A program made the position numbers and the translations under genes. DNA of 64,000 nucleotides from Desarmillaria ectypa (Eukaryota > Basidiomycota > Agaricomycetes > Agaricales > Physalacriaceae). The stretch is from positions 248,001-312,000 of the forward strand of contig JAUDYN010000014.1 of assembly GCA_030407005.1 (NCBI GenBank), read 5' to 3'. The notes under the pieces were generated by a model that saw only the letters and a list, made by a program, of their open reading frames with translations, had not been told where the DNA came from and ran no database searches. This document shows, piece by piece, positions 48,509 through 59,660 of this stretch (position 1 is its first letter; every line of letters starts with the position of its first letter).

Positions 48509-50014
48509 GCCTGGGTATCGATGCGAAGAACAGCTGCCTTAATCTTATTTGAGCACTGATTGGGGATCATCACACACGATAGGCACACATGCGTCGTCGA
48601 GTCTTCTTTGCATGCTCTGCATCACGAGGAGTATGTACATTTCGTTATCTCCATGCGGTTTCCGTTGGGAACCGGGTGGCTATTTGTATAGATATGGAGT
48701 ATTCCCAGGCTACCAGAGGAGAACGAGAGGGTACTACAATGTATGAGCCATGGTACAAACGTTGGAAAGGATAACTAACGTGGCTAACTTCGATGCCTGG
48801 CAAGTCGTTGATTGTTGTTAGGTTCATATCGCGCTCGCACATGGCAAAGATAGGCAAATTGTACTTTGGGAGAACAATCAGTGCTCATACTTTTCCCCCT
48901 GAAGTGTGCGTCGAGAGAATGAAGTGAAGGACCTCAATTCATTCCATTTCAGATATCGTCGAGGTACATATGACCTGCGTTACCATGCCGGGCTACTAGT
49001 GGGATACCGATGATCACGTATAAGCAAGAGTTGGCGTGTATACTCAGCTTAAGGTGCGATGTCAGTTCAGCAGCGAATTATAGATACGATGTCCGCTGGC
49101 GTTTAGAAGGGATGCAGAAAATGTGATCATATTATCGGGAAATTATAGTACGGTAATTGTTTTCTGAGTTAGGGGAACGGAGGGCCAACGCGTAGGAGCT
49201 GGTAGCAGGAAGCAAGGAGCGAAATCTACCCTAGAGATCACGTGCTACCAACGCGTCCTAATCTATATTCAAATTTGGTTTCGAACCTCCGTTTCTTATC
49301 CTTTACCATTCTCCGCCCTCCGTTACTTTCCTTATTTCTCTTACAATAATCGTCTGTACATCTAAATACTAAATGATACGCCGTATTTTCTCGTGATCGG
49401 CTCTCCATGGACCCTCGCTATACTCACAGACTCATAAGGATCGAGCACGGAGTTGACGTTGGTGCGTTGTCATCTCATGCTTGCTAAGAGAAAAATGGAC
49501 TATTTTTTACCTATATCAGAAATAAATAGGCTGCAGCATACCGTACCCTTCGTACCCAGGTCTGGACATCGTAGTCTGAATCGAGTCCGTAACACATGAT
49601 GCGTGCTCTGCTCTCCTCGCCACCGTTTTAATGGCACTCCAATGCCTGGTGCTCAACCTTTTTTTGAAAAATTATGTAGCACCCTCTGCGCCTGCTGTTG
49701 CACCATTTATCTCCACACGTACGTGGCCAGCTATTCCTATTGGCGGAACACATAAAGGTAAGATGCTGGTATCAACTTTGCTATGTAATAGCACCGCCTG
49801 GCATTCAAATACAACTACCTAAGCAGGCAAAGTTTTTGAAGGTTGTTTCTTCGGGTGCTGTGGTACGCTTCTCAGGCTCTATGACTTATCCAACAATGAA
49901 CACTCCGCCCTTCGAACAATACACTAACATTGTATGCTGAAAATGCCAATTGTGGCAGCATTCTGGCCTTTAAAGCTGCCACCGTTCACCTCCTCATCCC
50001 CACACCAACCCGCC
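48509..50014. other. Intergenic DNA, no gene recognised
   Basis: About 1.5 kb between divergent genes. Small ORFs at 48549-48774 and 49631-49940 have no recognisable domains. The pyrimidine-rich stretch near 49970-50010 probably belongs to the leader of the next gene. Confidence 0.5.
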
Positions 50015-50661
50015 ATGTCTGTCCACGATCTCTTCGTCTTCGGCCTGCAATATGCTTTTCACTATGGAAGTGACCTCGGAAGCGAGCCTCACAGGTAACG
50101 TCCTCCTACTGCCCTTGCTCGCTGATTCTGACATCTTCACTCCCACTCCCTAGGTTCGCGACCCCCCCGAGCGACTTCGATCCCGCCACCTCTGCCCTCA
50201 CCGAAGCACAGAACAGCACCATCTCGTACCGATACATCCACGCCATCAAATTGCTCGTCATCTACAAGACCATGTTCGAGTACACGAAGAACCCCGACGA
50301 GATCAAGGTCTGGGAGCTGGAGCACGACGAGTGGGCAGACTGTCCGGAGGACTCGGGCTCGGGCTCGGTTTCCGTTCGGTGCTTGGGGTGCTCCGCGCTC
50401 GTGGTGTTCGACGAGTGGGAGGCGCATAGGGACGCGTGTCTGGGAATCGAGGATAAGATGTTGCGGGCGGTGATGGCGGATATAGTGCACGAGCCCTCTG
50501 AAGACGAGGAGCGCCGACGATGCTGGACGATCAGGTCGCTTCGCGGGTCTCTTGTGGTTGACGCCGGTAATGTTGATGGCCAGGATGATGAGTTGGTTGA
50601 GGCGCGTCAGAGTAAGAGGAAGAGTTTGGGGATGCGGTTGTGCTCAGCTCTCGTATGTTGA
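50015..50661 (+). CDS. Hypothetical protein with a C2HC zinc-finger-like motif
   Basis: A two-exon gene. Exon 1 encodes MSVHDLFVFGLQYAFHYGSD and ends SEPH; the intron (GTAACG...CTAG, about 50100-50153) joins it in frame to RFATPPSDFDPATSALTEAQ. The centre carries ISYRYIHAIKLLVIYKTMFE, and a zinc-finger-like CLGCSALVVFDEWEAHRDAC (C-x2-C-x12-H-x3-C) follows an acidic stretch. The C-terminal part is charged (SEDEERRRC, ARQSKRKSLGMR). The coding sequence is distinctly richer in GC than its surroundings, which supports a real gene. I do not recognise the family. Protein-protein or nucleic-acid binding is possible but unproven. Confidence 0.6.
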
Positions 50662-50955
50662 TATTTACTTTTTCATCCACTCCGTGGCGATACTGACGGC
50701 ATACGTGATAGCATTTCATCGGGCATAAGCATTCGAAAGAATGAGCTGATGTAGATGCGGATGAATTTCCGGACTTTCATGAATTAACCAAATATTGTAT
50801 TACTCCATCTGTAGCACGTACTTGTATGAATTATGTACAATTTTATCGATTTATAAAGTAAAGGTCTCCGGCCCATGGCACTGTTTGTGCACGAGGGTTG
50901 CCCAACATTCGAAGTGGCTCTCGCGGATTAGAGCCTGGCCATAGCATGTCCTCTA

Positions 50956-52500
50956 TTATCTATCAGTAGCAATATTGCGTCCGCTGTATGAAGAAATCGT
51001 CAGGAAACTCTTTAGAATTGACGAACTGATGTACTTGCCAAACTCTTTAGGTCTATCCTGGGGTATCTGAATTAACCCGTAAGGACGTGTGTCGAAGAAA
51101 AACGATAATTCTTACTCACAAAATGACTAGTACCGGGTATCTTCATGCTCTTTGTATTCGCTGACCGTAGTCCTATCATCTTCTGTGTGAGCGACGGACC
51201 GATTATCCTAAAATACAAGATCAGACGAGAACTGCTCAGAGAAGATGACGCGTACCCTCCGCTCTCAGGTAGGACCCAGTTCAGCTGTATCCCTGCGTCC
51301 AATTGGTGCAGAAGGCTGTACACCGTAGAAGGTGTGACTGGGTCTGCATACAAAATTGTCTCGTTGATAGACGAAGTCTTTAGATGGACCTGGGAGTCGA
51401 CCTCACTCTCTCGAAGACCATGATCTATCAGCCTTTCAAAAGCCGCAGGATCCCAGCTTTGGTACGGTCTGTATTGTCGCAGACATTCTTCGGCGACGGT
51501 CCTGGAAAGGAGCATAAATTCATGAATGGAAAGGAGGGGGAACGGATTCCCCACCAATTCATCCACGTTGATTGTCGGAGTAATGATCCTTTCATGAACG
51601 AAGTCATCAATTTCTTTCCCGCGCCGCTATCGAAATGGCGAGGGGGGACGATTATTGGGTCGATGAGAATTAAAGAATGGAAGAGTTTGGGATGCTGTAG
51701 CGCTGCAAGTGCGCTGGAATGGGTAAGTAAGGCTAAGACTTGAAGGCGTAGACGAAGGGTTTCTCACGAGACGCAACCTCCATATGAGTGTCCCACCAAG
51801 ACGATCTTTCTTGACGAGAAACCATTCCGAACACGATTGGCAGCCTCTGTCTCGTCCATTCGTGCCGGAGAGAGATCATCCGGTAAAGGATTTCGGCTGA
51901 CCCTCGGCGGGAGATAATGTTTGACGAAATCTACGAGATCGCGCGTATCGTCTTCCCAGTTATCTAATCTCACAGATAAGTCGTGATTAGCATCTACACA
52001 GAAGAAGACTCACAAGCGCCGCTTAGCTTTCCAGCATTCAATACCCCGCTATCGCCCTGGAAGACGCTTTCCCACATCCATACCTCGTCAACAAGCCCTG
52101 GCGAAGAAGATATTAGGTGTTGAACTGCTGGTTCATAAGTCTACACCGCGTTCAGTACTCAAAGGTAATGAAAAATATTCGCGTCAAGACTCACCTCCTT
52201 TGGTATCCCATTTCCAGGAACGAACACAAACGTCAACCCTTTCCCTACGCGATTACTGACGTATCTGTTGACGCAATTCCAGAGGCGATGTGTGTTTGGC
52301 GATCCAAATTTGATGATCTCGCGTCGGCCTGTTATTATTGTCTCCACTGCCAGTGATGTTCTTGTTTTATCGACAAAAACAGGTTGGTCGATGTGAGGGG
52401 TGAGGCGGGGGCTGGGGGCTGGGATAATATGTGAAGAGAGCGTGTATCTGCCGTGCTTTTCTATTCGGGGAGCAGGGAGATCAGTTGGTATTGACAACAT
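50956..52500 (-). CDS. Alpha/beta hydrolase, fungal AB-hydrolase-1 type
   Basis: The protein begins MLSIPTDLPAPRIEKHGRYT and continues TFVFVPGNGIPKE (oxyanion loop), YEPAVQHLISSSPG, VDEVWMWESVFQGDSGVLNA, DWEDDTRDLVDFVKHYLP, the nucleophile elbow IVLVGHSYGG, ALAALQHPKLFHSLILIDPI, the acid region SWDPAAFERLIDHGL, IQLNWVLPESGG, and the His region KSMKIPGTSHF joined to IPQDRPKEFGKYI. The end is near 50956. The family includes many mushroom proteins of unknown function with a GHSxGG elbow. About seven introns are needed; one (acceptor near 51518) skips a stretch that also reads open in another frame. Joins hold. No signal peptide is seen. Confidence 0.78.
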
Positions 52501-54095
52501 GGGGGAAGGGAAAGGAGAAAGATTTACCTCAGGATGCTAAAGGCCGAATCATAAGTACTGCGTAGAGGCTGTGAAAACGCGTGACTCGGAGATGTTGTGT
52601 TTTTTTTTCTTCTAATTGATGGTTGAGTCAAGCCAGGGTCCTATTTGCGGCCTATACGGGATCGGCGTTCAGCGGAGCTAACTGATTGGCTGATCCGGAG
52701 GGCAAGATTGCATCTGTGAAGAAAATGAAGAGGTCATGCCAAGGTCGCTATAAAAGGGAATTTACTGCGACTAAATAGTGAATGAAAAGCAAGCTGAGTT
52801 TCCTGGACGGTGCCCTTCGATCTTTAGTACGAAAGGTATGAGTCATCGTGGCTGCTATTTATCGGGCCGTCGGCATCGCATCATCGTTAAGAGCCATACG
52901 CGCTTTGATGCTTAGTGCCATATCCAAATCAAACATCTGTCTAATCTTATCTGACACATACGAAATGGCTTTTATACCTTTTCATGAGCACGCTAAATGA
53001 AAATGACCCATTTAAGAGCTGACAGATCCAAGCTCACGGGAAAGTCATGATCGCTCCAAGTTCTGCTAATCCATACCAAAACTCCGGAAATTGTATATCC
53101 CATCTTTTGATCAAGAAGGGCTAATAAAAAACGGTGTTTCAGGTAATGAAGTGGTCTAGAAGTCGTTAGAGACATGCTCCACGGTCCACGGATCATTTGG
53201 TACTATTGCCTTGTATTTTTTGAGGCATAAAACCTGCCCGAAATTATTGGTAAATGATGAATAGTACTTTGAAAGGAATCTTTATGAGAGAGAATACAAG
53301 AGATGTTTATTAGCTGTATCTTACCAAGAAAACAATCTGGTAGAGGTAAGAGAATCGGAACTAGATCGGAACCGAGACGAGTCAAGGTAACGGTCATTCA
53401 AAATGTCACCGAAGTCCGCGGTTGAAAGCGGTGTAATGCTCCATATTTTCACCTTCTCAAACTCACCGTTTCTGGCTGGCTCTTTTTCCTGCAAACGTTC
53501 ACGGTCGTACCTGATTATTCACCCATTATCAAGGGCCCGGAGTGATGTAGGAGTCTGTGGAAAATTGCCGATAACAGCACTGCGGGCGGAATGAAAACTC
53601 CGAATGATTATATCGGTGGTTGCAAGTCAGCGATTCCCACTGTATCATCCAGTTATATTACGGATGGAGAACTTACCGCGTTACATGTCCACTAGGTCCT
53701 CTGAATGACCTCGCTCAATTTGGATGATCTTATCTCTGTGCAGATGGATCTAAAGAAGCTTTGTTATATCATAGCGTCGCACTATTGTTCGGACAGCTGC
53801 ACTAAAATTCTTTCCAGCACTTTCAATCTCAAAGGCGCTCTTCGTGAAATACAGGAAAGGCAATAACTTCCAGTGAGCGAACTAGCAGCATAGTTTAGTA
53901 GTATCGCCTCGAGGCTTTATTTATATGACTTCTCAGGCACCAAAGTCGCACTGGATACACGATGACACTTCTATGGACGTACTTTCAATCGTCGCTCTTG
54001 CGCTGGAACGCGTCTTTACGGATCATCACTCTGAATCTGGTTGGACCACTATATCCGACTGATCGATGGTTTTATCCCTCTGTACCATATCCGTA
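52501..54095. other. Intergenic DNA, no gene recognised
   Basis: About 1.6 kb. ORFs at 52993-53397 (minus) and 53403-53594 (plus) are short and featureless. ORFs on the plus strand beyond 53962 overlap the P450 on the other strand. Confidence 0.5.
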
Positions 54096-56214
54096 CTACT
54101 CGACTTCCGAAACCAATCCCGAAGCACCTTCAAACCTAGGCTTGATATCAACATTAAACGGCAGCGGATGTACGTTGGCCGTTTGGGTGAACGCCATGGT
54201 ATCGATCGGGCCGGACTCGCTTATGTTGAAAGCCCAAAGGATCATAGCAGCCGTGAGGAACAAGGACCTACGTGAAAGATTCCTCAAGTCAAACCCATAC
54301 CGAGCCGAAGAGGCCAAGCATTGCAATACCTTTCGGCGACGTGAGAACCCGGACAAACGCGACGGCCAAAACCGAATGTGAACGGTTTGTTGAGGCCCGA
54401 GTCCGAGTCGCGGATCCAGCGCTGGGGAGTGAATTCGTTTGGCGAGGGATATACGTCTGGGTCTCGCGAAATGCACCTTTGGAGGGTGTAAGGCCAGCTA
54501 GAGAATAGGGATAATTGTGCAACGTACCAGTGATTACCGATGACGGTCGCTCCAGCCGGGATCACGTATCCTCGCTGGGGAGGAGTTCTTCAGGAATGCA
54601 GCACGAATAGATTACACGCACCCAGTAAATATCCTTCGTCGCCTTGTGTGCGAATCCTAGTCGGAAGTAAAAGTTCATCACTATCACTTTTGACTAAGCG
54701 TCCGCACCTGAAATGCTCACGGGCCGCCTAGTCACGGAAGTTCAACTCCGGGCCAGACATTTTTTCAGGAATGGCGACTGACCATCTCGTACACTCCAAG
54801 ACAAATGCTGCGACGCGCGGTAAGAGTTCCTGGTCTCCGAATGTCGGGGCTGTGATATTATGATCGCGTTCGGTAAATATGAAGAAAGCGATTTCATGGA
54901 CATGTTACCCCGTTGCTGGCCCACTACCCTGTCGATCTCTTCCTGTGCCCATTTCTGTGCGTCCGGGAAGGAGGCACAGGCCATGACCATGAAACTGATT
55001 GCCGCTGCTGTCTGCATAGGTTTTCATCAGGAACTATATGCACACTATGAACCTTAAAGAGGACTCAACCGTATCCGAGCCTGCACCAAACATCGCCCCA
55101 GCAGAGTACGCAAGCTCATCGTCGCTCAACCCGTAGGTTTTCTGATTCTGGAGGAGGTGCTTCGCGAAACTGGGGGCAAGCTCCTCGTCCTTTGACATGA
55201 TGTCAACCCACGTAAAATGCGGCCCGGGGAGTTAGTTTGGCATACCTGGATCAGTTTCCCTTTGACATTCCCGAGTTGTTCCCGGAAGAGCGTGAGTTCC
55301 TCTTGGTGATGCTGTTTGAGATCAGACAGGTAGCCTGGGATGTAAGCGAGGATGGGGAAGGTGTCGACGAGGTAGGTCCCAGGACGGATGGCTGCACCGA
55401 GACGGGATAGACAGTGGTTGACTTGTTGGACTTCGGGATCAGTGTAGCTCGTTGGCGTTGTTTTGCCGTAGGTAAGCGTCATGATGACACTGGCGGAATA
55501 TCTGATAAATGTCAAGTTCGGTCTTATTTCGGTTGGGGAGGTAATATAAAGGCACCTCTTGGCGTGCATTTGGTGCTGAGATGGGTCCTTTAGTATGTCT
55601 GCGATAAGGTTCTTGGCATGGCGTGATTGCATGTCTTCGTACGTTGCGGCCATTTTTGGCTGGAGTTGAGCGTGTAGAGCCCTGAAAATGGGCATTAGTC
55701 AGATATGGGAGCGAAGGAAGTGATCTACTTGCGAAGCCTTTTCAGCTTTTGTCCGGCAGGAGTTAGTAGGACGCGCATCCCACCAGAAAGGATGTCTCCA
55801 GCTGCGATGCTCCGGGGCCGATCAGCCAAGGATGCGCCTTCTTTTTCCATTATGTCGCAGGCTGCCTGAGAGGGGGAATGGTCACGATATCGACTGACGA
55901 TTAGTAAACACGAATACCTGATATCTGCCAATGACTACGGTCGTTTGACCTCCCTGTTTTAGAGAGAATACAGGGCCATACTGTTGCGTCCATTCTTCAA
56001 ACTGGAGAAAAGCACTAGAGTGTGGTTAGATGGTAATTTGCACGCTGTTGAATGAGATGAGGGCGAACTCGGTGGGTGGAATGCTGTTTCCGACAAAAAG
56101 TCTTCCGGGGGGACCGGGGGGTAAAGGCAAGTGATGTCTGTGCTTTGACTTCCAGTAGTATAATGTCGCTGCGAAGGCGATGACAGAATAAAGCAAGATA
56201 GTGGGGGAGTCCAT
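54096..56214 (-). CDS. Cytochrome P450 monooxygenase (copy 3, different family)
   Basis: The N-terminal anchor MDSPTILLYSVIAFAATLYY is followed by LPLPPGPPGRLFVGN. Later blocks are QFEEWTQQYGPVFSLKQGG, KEGASLADRPRSIAAGDILS, YLVDTFPILAYIPGYL, the I-helix SAGAMFGAGSDT, the K-helix ECTR, FAHKATKDIYW, VIPAGATVIGNHW, DVYPSPNEFTPQRW and the haem loop FGFGRRVCPGSHVAER, ending with ISESGPIDTMAFTQTANVH. It differs clearly from the pair at 2.9 and 17.8 kb. Most introns splice cleanly. Two places do not: the first intron near 56030, which would be about 30 nt, and the stretch 54650-54790 after ECTRW, where I find no intron with matching phase. A frameshift or a missed micro-exon there is possible. Confidence 0.75.
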
Positions 56215-58250
56215 GTCGTTTCTGGGGATTGGTTAGAGATGTTTAAGAGAGATGGAGAATACCACGGCCCGACATACGCTATTCCCTCGTGATATGTCAG
56301 GTAAATGGTCTCATGACGGTTTTCACGGGAAGCACGAACGAAGAAGCACTGAAATTACTCAGTGTTGTCAGTTATTATACATCAAGCGACAGCCCAGCAA
56401 TGAGAGGAAGTACTAGAAGATTCATTCATTTCTCCATGGCGGTCTCCAAGCGGTGGTAGTCGCAAGTGGTTTGTCAGGTGAAGGTAAATTGTGTGTCCGT
56501 TTCCATCGCAAATGGATAGCTGCGATTCCTTCGTGGGTTCAGTAGGATTGGCGAAGAATGGAGCATAAGCGTTATTACGGCTTGAGTCGGGATTGAGGTC
56601 CGAAGGCGAATGCTACTTATTCACAAAGTCAAGGGAAGTGGCGTCAAGTGCACCATTGGCCGTAGAGCTGAGGCATAGAGGAAGTCGTAATGTTTGAACA
56701 TAGGAGTAAAAGTGAGTCCAAGGGCAGCGAAGGTTTTCATCAAGATATTCCATCATTATCGCTTTAGAAACAAGACGAGATGTCCTGGGGATAATGGTCA
56801 TCGAAGGACGACGGGAGAAAGTCTTGCGATAATGCAAGCCAATTACCCCAGAAAGACGTTTCATGGAAAGACGGAGCATGGTCATTAGAGCCCTTAACCA
56901 TGTCTTCAGTGTCGTTGCTTCGAGACCGCAAACCGATGTTCTCAACGTCCGTGATGAGGAACGGCAGCAATGGCATAGAGAAGTCACGGTAGTTGAAATC
57001 GATGGAGGGATGTGACCGGGTAGGGGTCGCGTTGCAAATCTTCGAACCAGAAGGTATTCCAGTTCCGAAGAGCCATGGATTTTTATAGGAAAAGGGCGAT
57101 GAGGTGATCGTCCGACGTACAGCAATCCAATAAGATAACGAAGATACCGTAACGCGAGAATGACGCGGTGAAAATAACAGAGTTGTAATACCTATGAATC
57201 ATTTGGTCAGAGCATGAAGATATACAGCTTGAAAGGGGTCTCACTCTCTGCTTGTAAGAAGGAAAGACCCTTTTTAGGGTGGCTACCAAGCAAGTGATGA
57301 GGAAGTATCCAATAAATATTAGCGACGGCAGGCTGCAATCAAATAAAGATCGACTTTGGCGGTATGTAACGAAAAAGCCTTCCTTCACATGTAGGGAGCC
57401 AACAGGGTTCTCAGCGCGAGATTCACTTACATCTTTGTCAGACGAAAAAAAAAGGGTTCGACGGCTCCATCAGCCAAGACAAAATTTCAGCTACGGGCCA
57501 ATGCTAACTGCAGACAAGAGTTTCCCGTTCGCTTGGTCGGCACCTTATCTGCGCTCATCGTAAGCTCACTCACGTCCACGGTCCGGTCCGCCTGAGATCA
57601 CGTGCACGTTCAGGCAGGATATCCCTAAGCTACACACCTGTCGCCGAGACTACCACTAGCCATTGCGCATTCTATTTGTCGGACCTAGCCAGACGGTTGC
57701 ACTACGCAGTCGTCCGAATTATAGACAAGTATATTCTTGAGAGCAGAAGAGAATATGGCTGTGTCTTCCCGGAATGAAATTGGATTAAGAATCCCTAGGC
57801 CGTTCATCACTTCTTGGACGTATAGTACGGCCCTCTTTTCTCCTTGAAATTCCTTGCGCTCCTGCTTCCTTGCTTCTTTTTATTCAGAAACGACCCTCGG
57901 TCATTCACTTTCAAAGTCTTTGTCATCCTGGATTGGTCCAACGCTTGGTTGCTAATACGATTTGCAATCAAGTATGAAGCCTTCCTATCGTTCTTACTGC
58001 TGTTCTTGGCCTTTTCGTCAGGAATATTATTGTAAAATTCCGGGGAGCTGCGAATTTCTGCTGTTATGTGAAATATGGTCAAGCTAGTCGTTGAAGTGCT
58101 TCGGAACGTGGGTTTGCGGTACGAATGCTGGATATGATTCCCGTTCATGGACAGTTTTATGATCTTCTTTCCCAGGATCTTGAAATTAATCTATTACAAT
58201 GCCTAGCCTTCTTCGGATGCAATTTCGTAACCGCTATCATGACATCATTG
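56215..58250. other. Unresolved region with minus-strand ORF fragments
   Basis: Minus-strand ORFs between 56600 and 57430 overlap in several frames (for example 56613-57125 and 56764-56976) and include protein-like runs such as SLIFIGYFLITCLVATLK near 57250-57330 and WNTFWFEDLQRDPYPVTSLH near 57000-57060. I cannot splice them into one product or name a family, so this is either a decayed gene or chance. From 57430 to 58250 I see nothing convincing. Confidence 0.3.
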
Positions 58251-58397
58251 CTAGACGATTATAAACACTGATTGGATTACTCATCTCCTATATTCGGCCC
58301 TTTTTGTTACTAACCCCCATAATATGTCATATTTTCTAGACAAGTATAAAAACATTGAGTGCATTACTCATCCACCTTGTTACTAATCCCCACAATG
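58251..58397 (+). promoter_or_regulatory. Tandemly duplicated core promoter of MDR copy 3
   Basis: Two copies of one unit lie head to tail. Copy A (58251-58322) reads CTAGAC, TATAAA at 58260, GGATTACTCAT, then TTGTTACTAACCCCCA. Copy B (58336-58397) reads CTAGAC, TATAAA at 58345, GCATTACTCAT, then TTGTTACTAATCCCCACA and the start codon. Copy A resembles the single promoter of MDR copy 1 more than copy B does, and its ATG position is degraded. The unit spans the presumed TATA box, the transcription start and the leader. Confidence 0.65.
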
Positions 58398-59660
58398 GCT
58401 GTCCAAGTACCAACCACGGCGCGCTCATACTACTTCCCGGCTCTTGGATCTTACAAGAATCTCACCTTGCAGACTACGCCCCTTCCGTCTCTCAAGTCCA
58501 CACATGTTCTCGTTAAAATACATGCTGTATCGCTCCAGTATCGCGACCTGATGATCGCCTCGAACAGGTATCCTCAAGGTGTCTCACTGGAGAACCTTGT
58601 TCCGTGTTCCGACATGGCTGGGGAGGTTGTCGCCGTTGGTCCCGACGTGACACGCTGGACAGTTGGTGATAGGGTGTGTGCCAACCTCGCGACGGACCAC
58701 TTGGACGGAGATGCCAATGCCGAGATTAGCAAGACGGCGCTTGGTGGCGGGCAGCATGGGGTGTTGACCGATTACAGGACTTTCCCAGATCATGTGAGTC
58801 TTATGTTTTTGTTTAATTCATCGTACTCATGCAGTGAATTAGTCTCTTGTCAGAATTCCGGAGCATTTGTCTTACGAAGAAGCGTCGACGCTACCTTGTG
58901 CTGCTCTTACTGCTTATAACGCGCTCATGGGACCGAAGCCAGTCAAAGCAGGGGATACTGTTCTTGTACTTGGAACGGGAGGCGTCTCCATGTACGTTTC
59001 CTTCGTTTCTCCACTATTTTTTTTCTTATTCTTTCATGTAGCTTCGGTTTGCAACTCGCCGTCGCTTCTGGTGCTATCGTAATTGCGACTTCCTCTTCTG
59101 ATGCCAAGTTAGACATCGCGAAGAAACTTGGGGCCACCCATACCATCAACTACAACACGACGCCTGACTGGCATAAGGAAGTGCTGAGGCTCACCGAAGG
59201 TAGAGGCGTCGATCATATTTTGGAGGTATTCTCCCACTCAAATTACATTCCTCTGGTATTAATACGTCCCTCAGGTTGGTGGACCGGGAACGTTTGAGAA
59301 ATCGATAGCGGCCGTACGTTACGCGGGATATGTTCATATCATTGGATTTTTGGCACAGAACTCGGCTGCCCTGGCCAGTATCATCGGGCCTTGTATCGGC
59401 AAGGCCGTCATCATTCGTGGAATTCTGATCGGCTCCGTTGCACAGTTTGTTTTTTTTTTCGCGTCTTTTCCCCTCACTGTTGTAAATGATCAATTACTTA
59501 TAGATTTGAGTCGATGAACCGGCTCCTTCGTGCTCGGCCTGAGTCGACACGTCCGGTCATTGACAAGGTGTTTTCATTTGAAGAGGCAGTGGATGCGTAT
59601 GCGTATTTGGAAAGCCAGAAGCATGTTGGGAAGGTTGTTATTCGGGTTAGTCCAGAGTAG
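58395..59660 (+). CDS. Medium-chain dehydrogenase/reductase (MDR), copy 3
   Basis: A third paralogue, on the opposite strand and about 12.6 kb from the tandem pair. It begins [20 protein letters not shown] and keeps [78 protein letters not shown] spliced to [30 protein letters not shown] and [10 protein letters not shown], ending [12 protein letters not shown] at TAG 59658-59660. Introns are at the same positions as in copies 1 and 2. As in those, the catalytic-zinc Cys is not apparent. It is preceded by a duplicated promoter unit, which may raise or diversify expression. Confidence 0.86.

Noticed and set aside
56613..57125. A 170-codon minus-strand ORF
   Set aside because: Other frames in the same stretch look equally or more protein-like and none matches a family I know. 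Kept only as an unresolved region.
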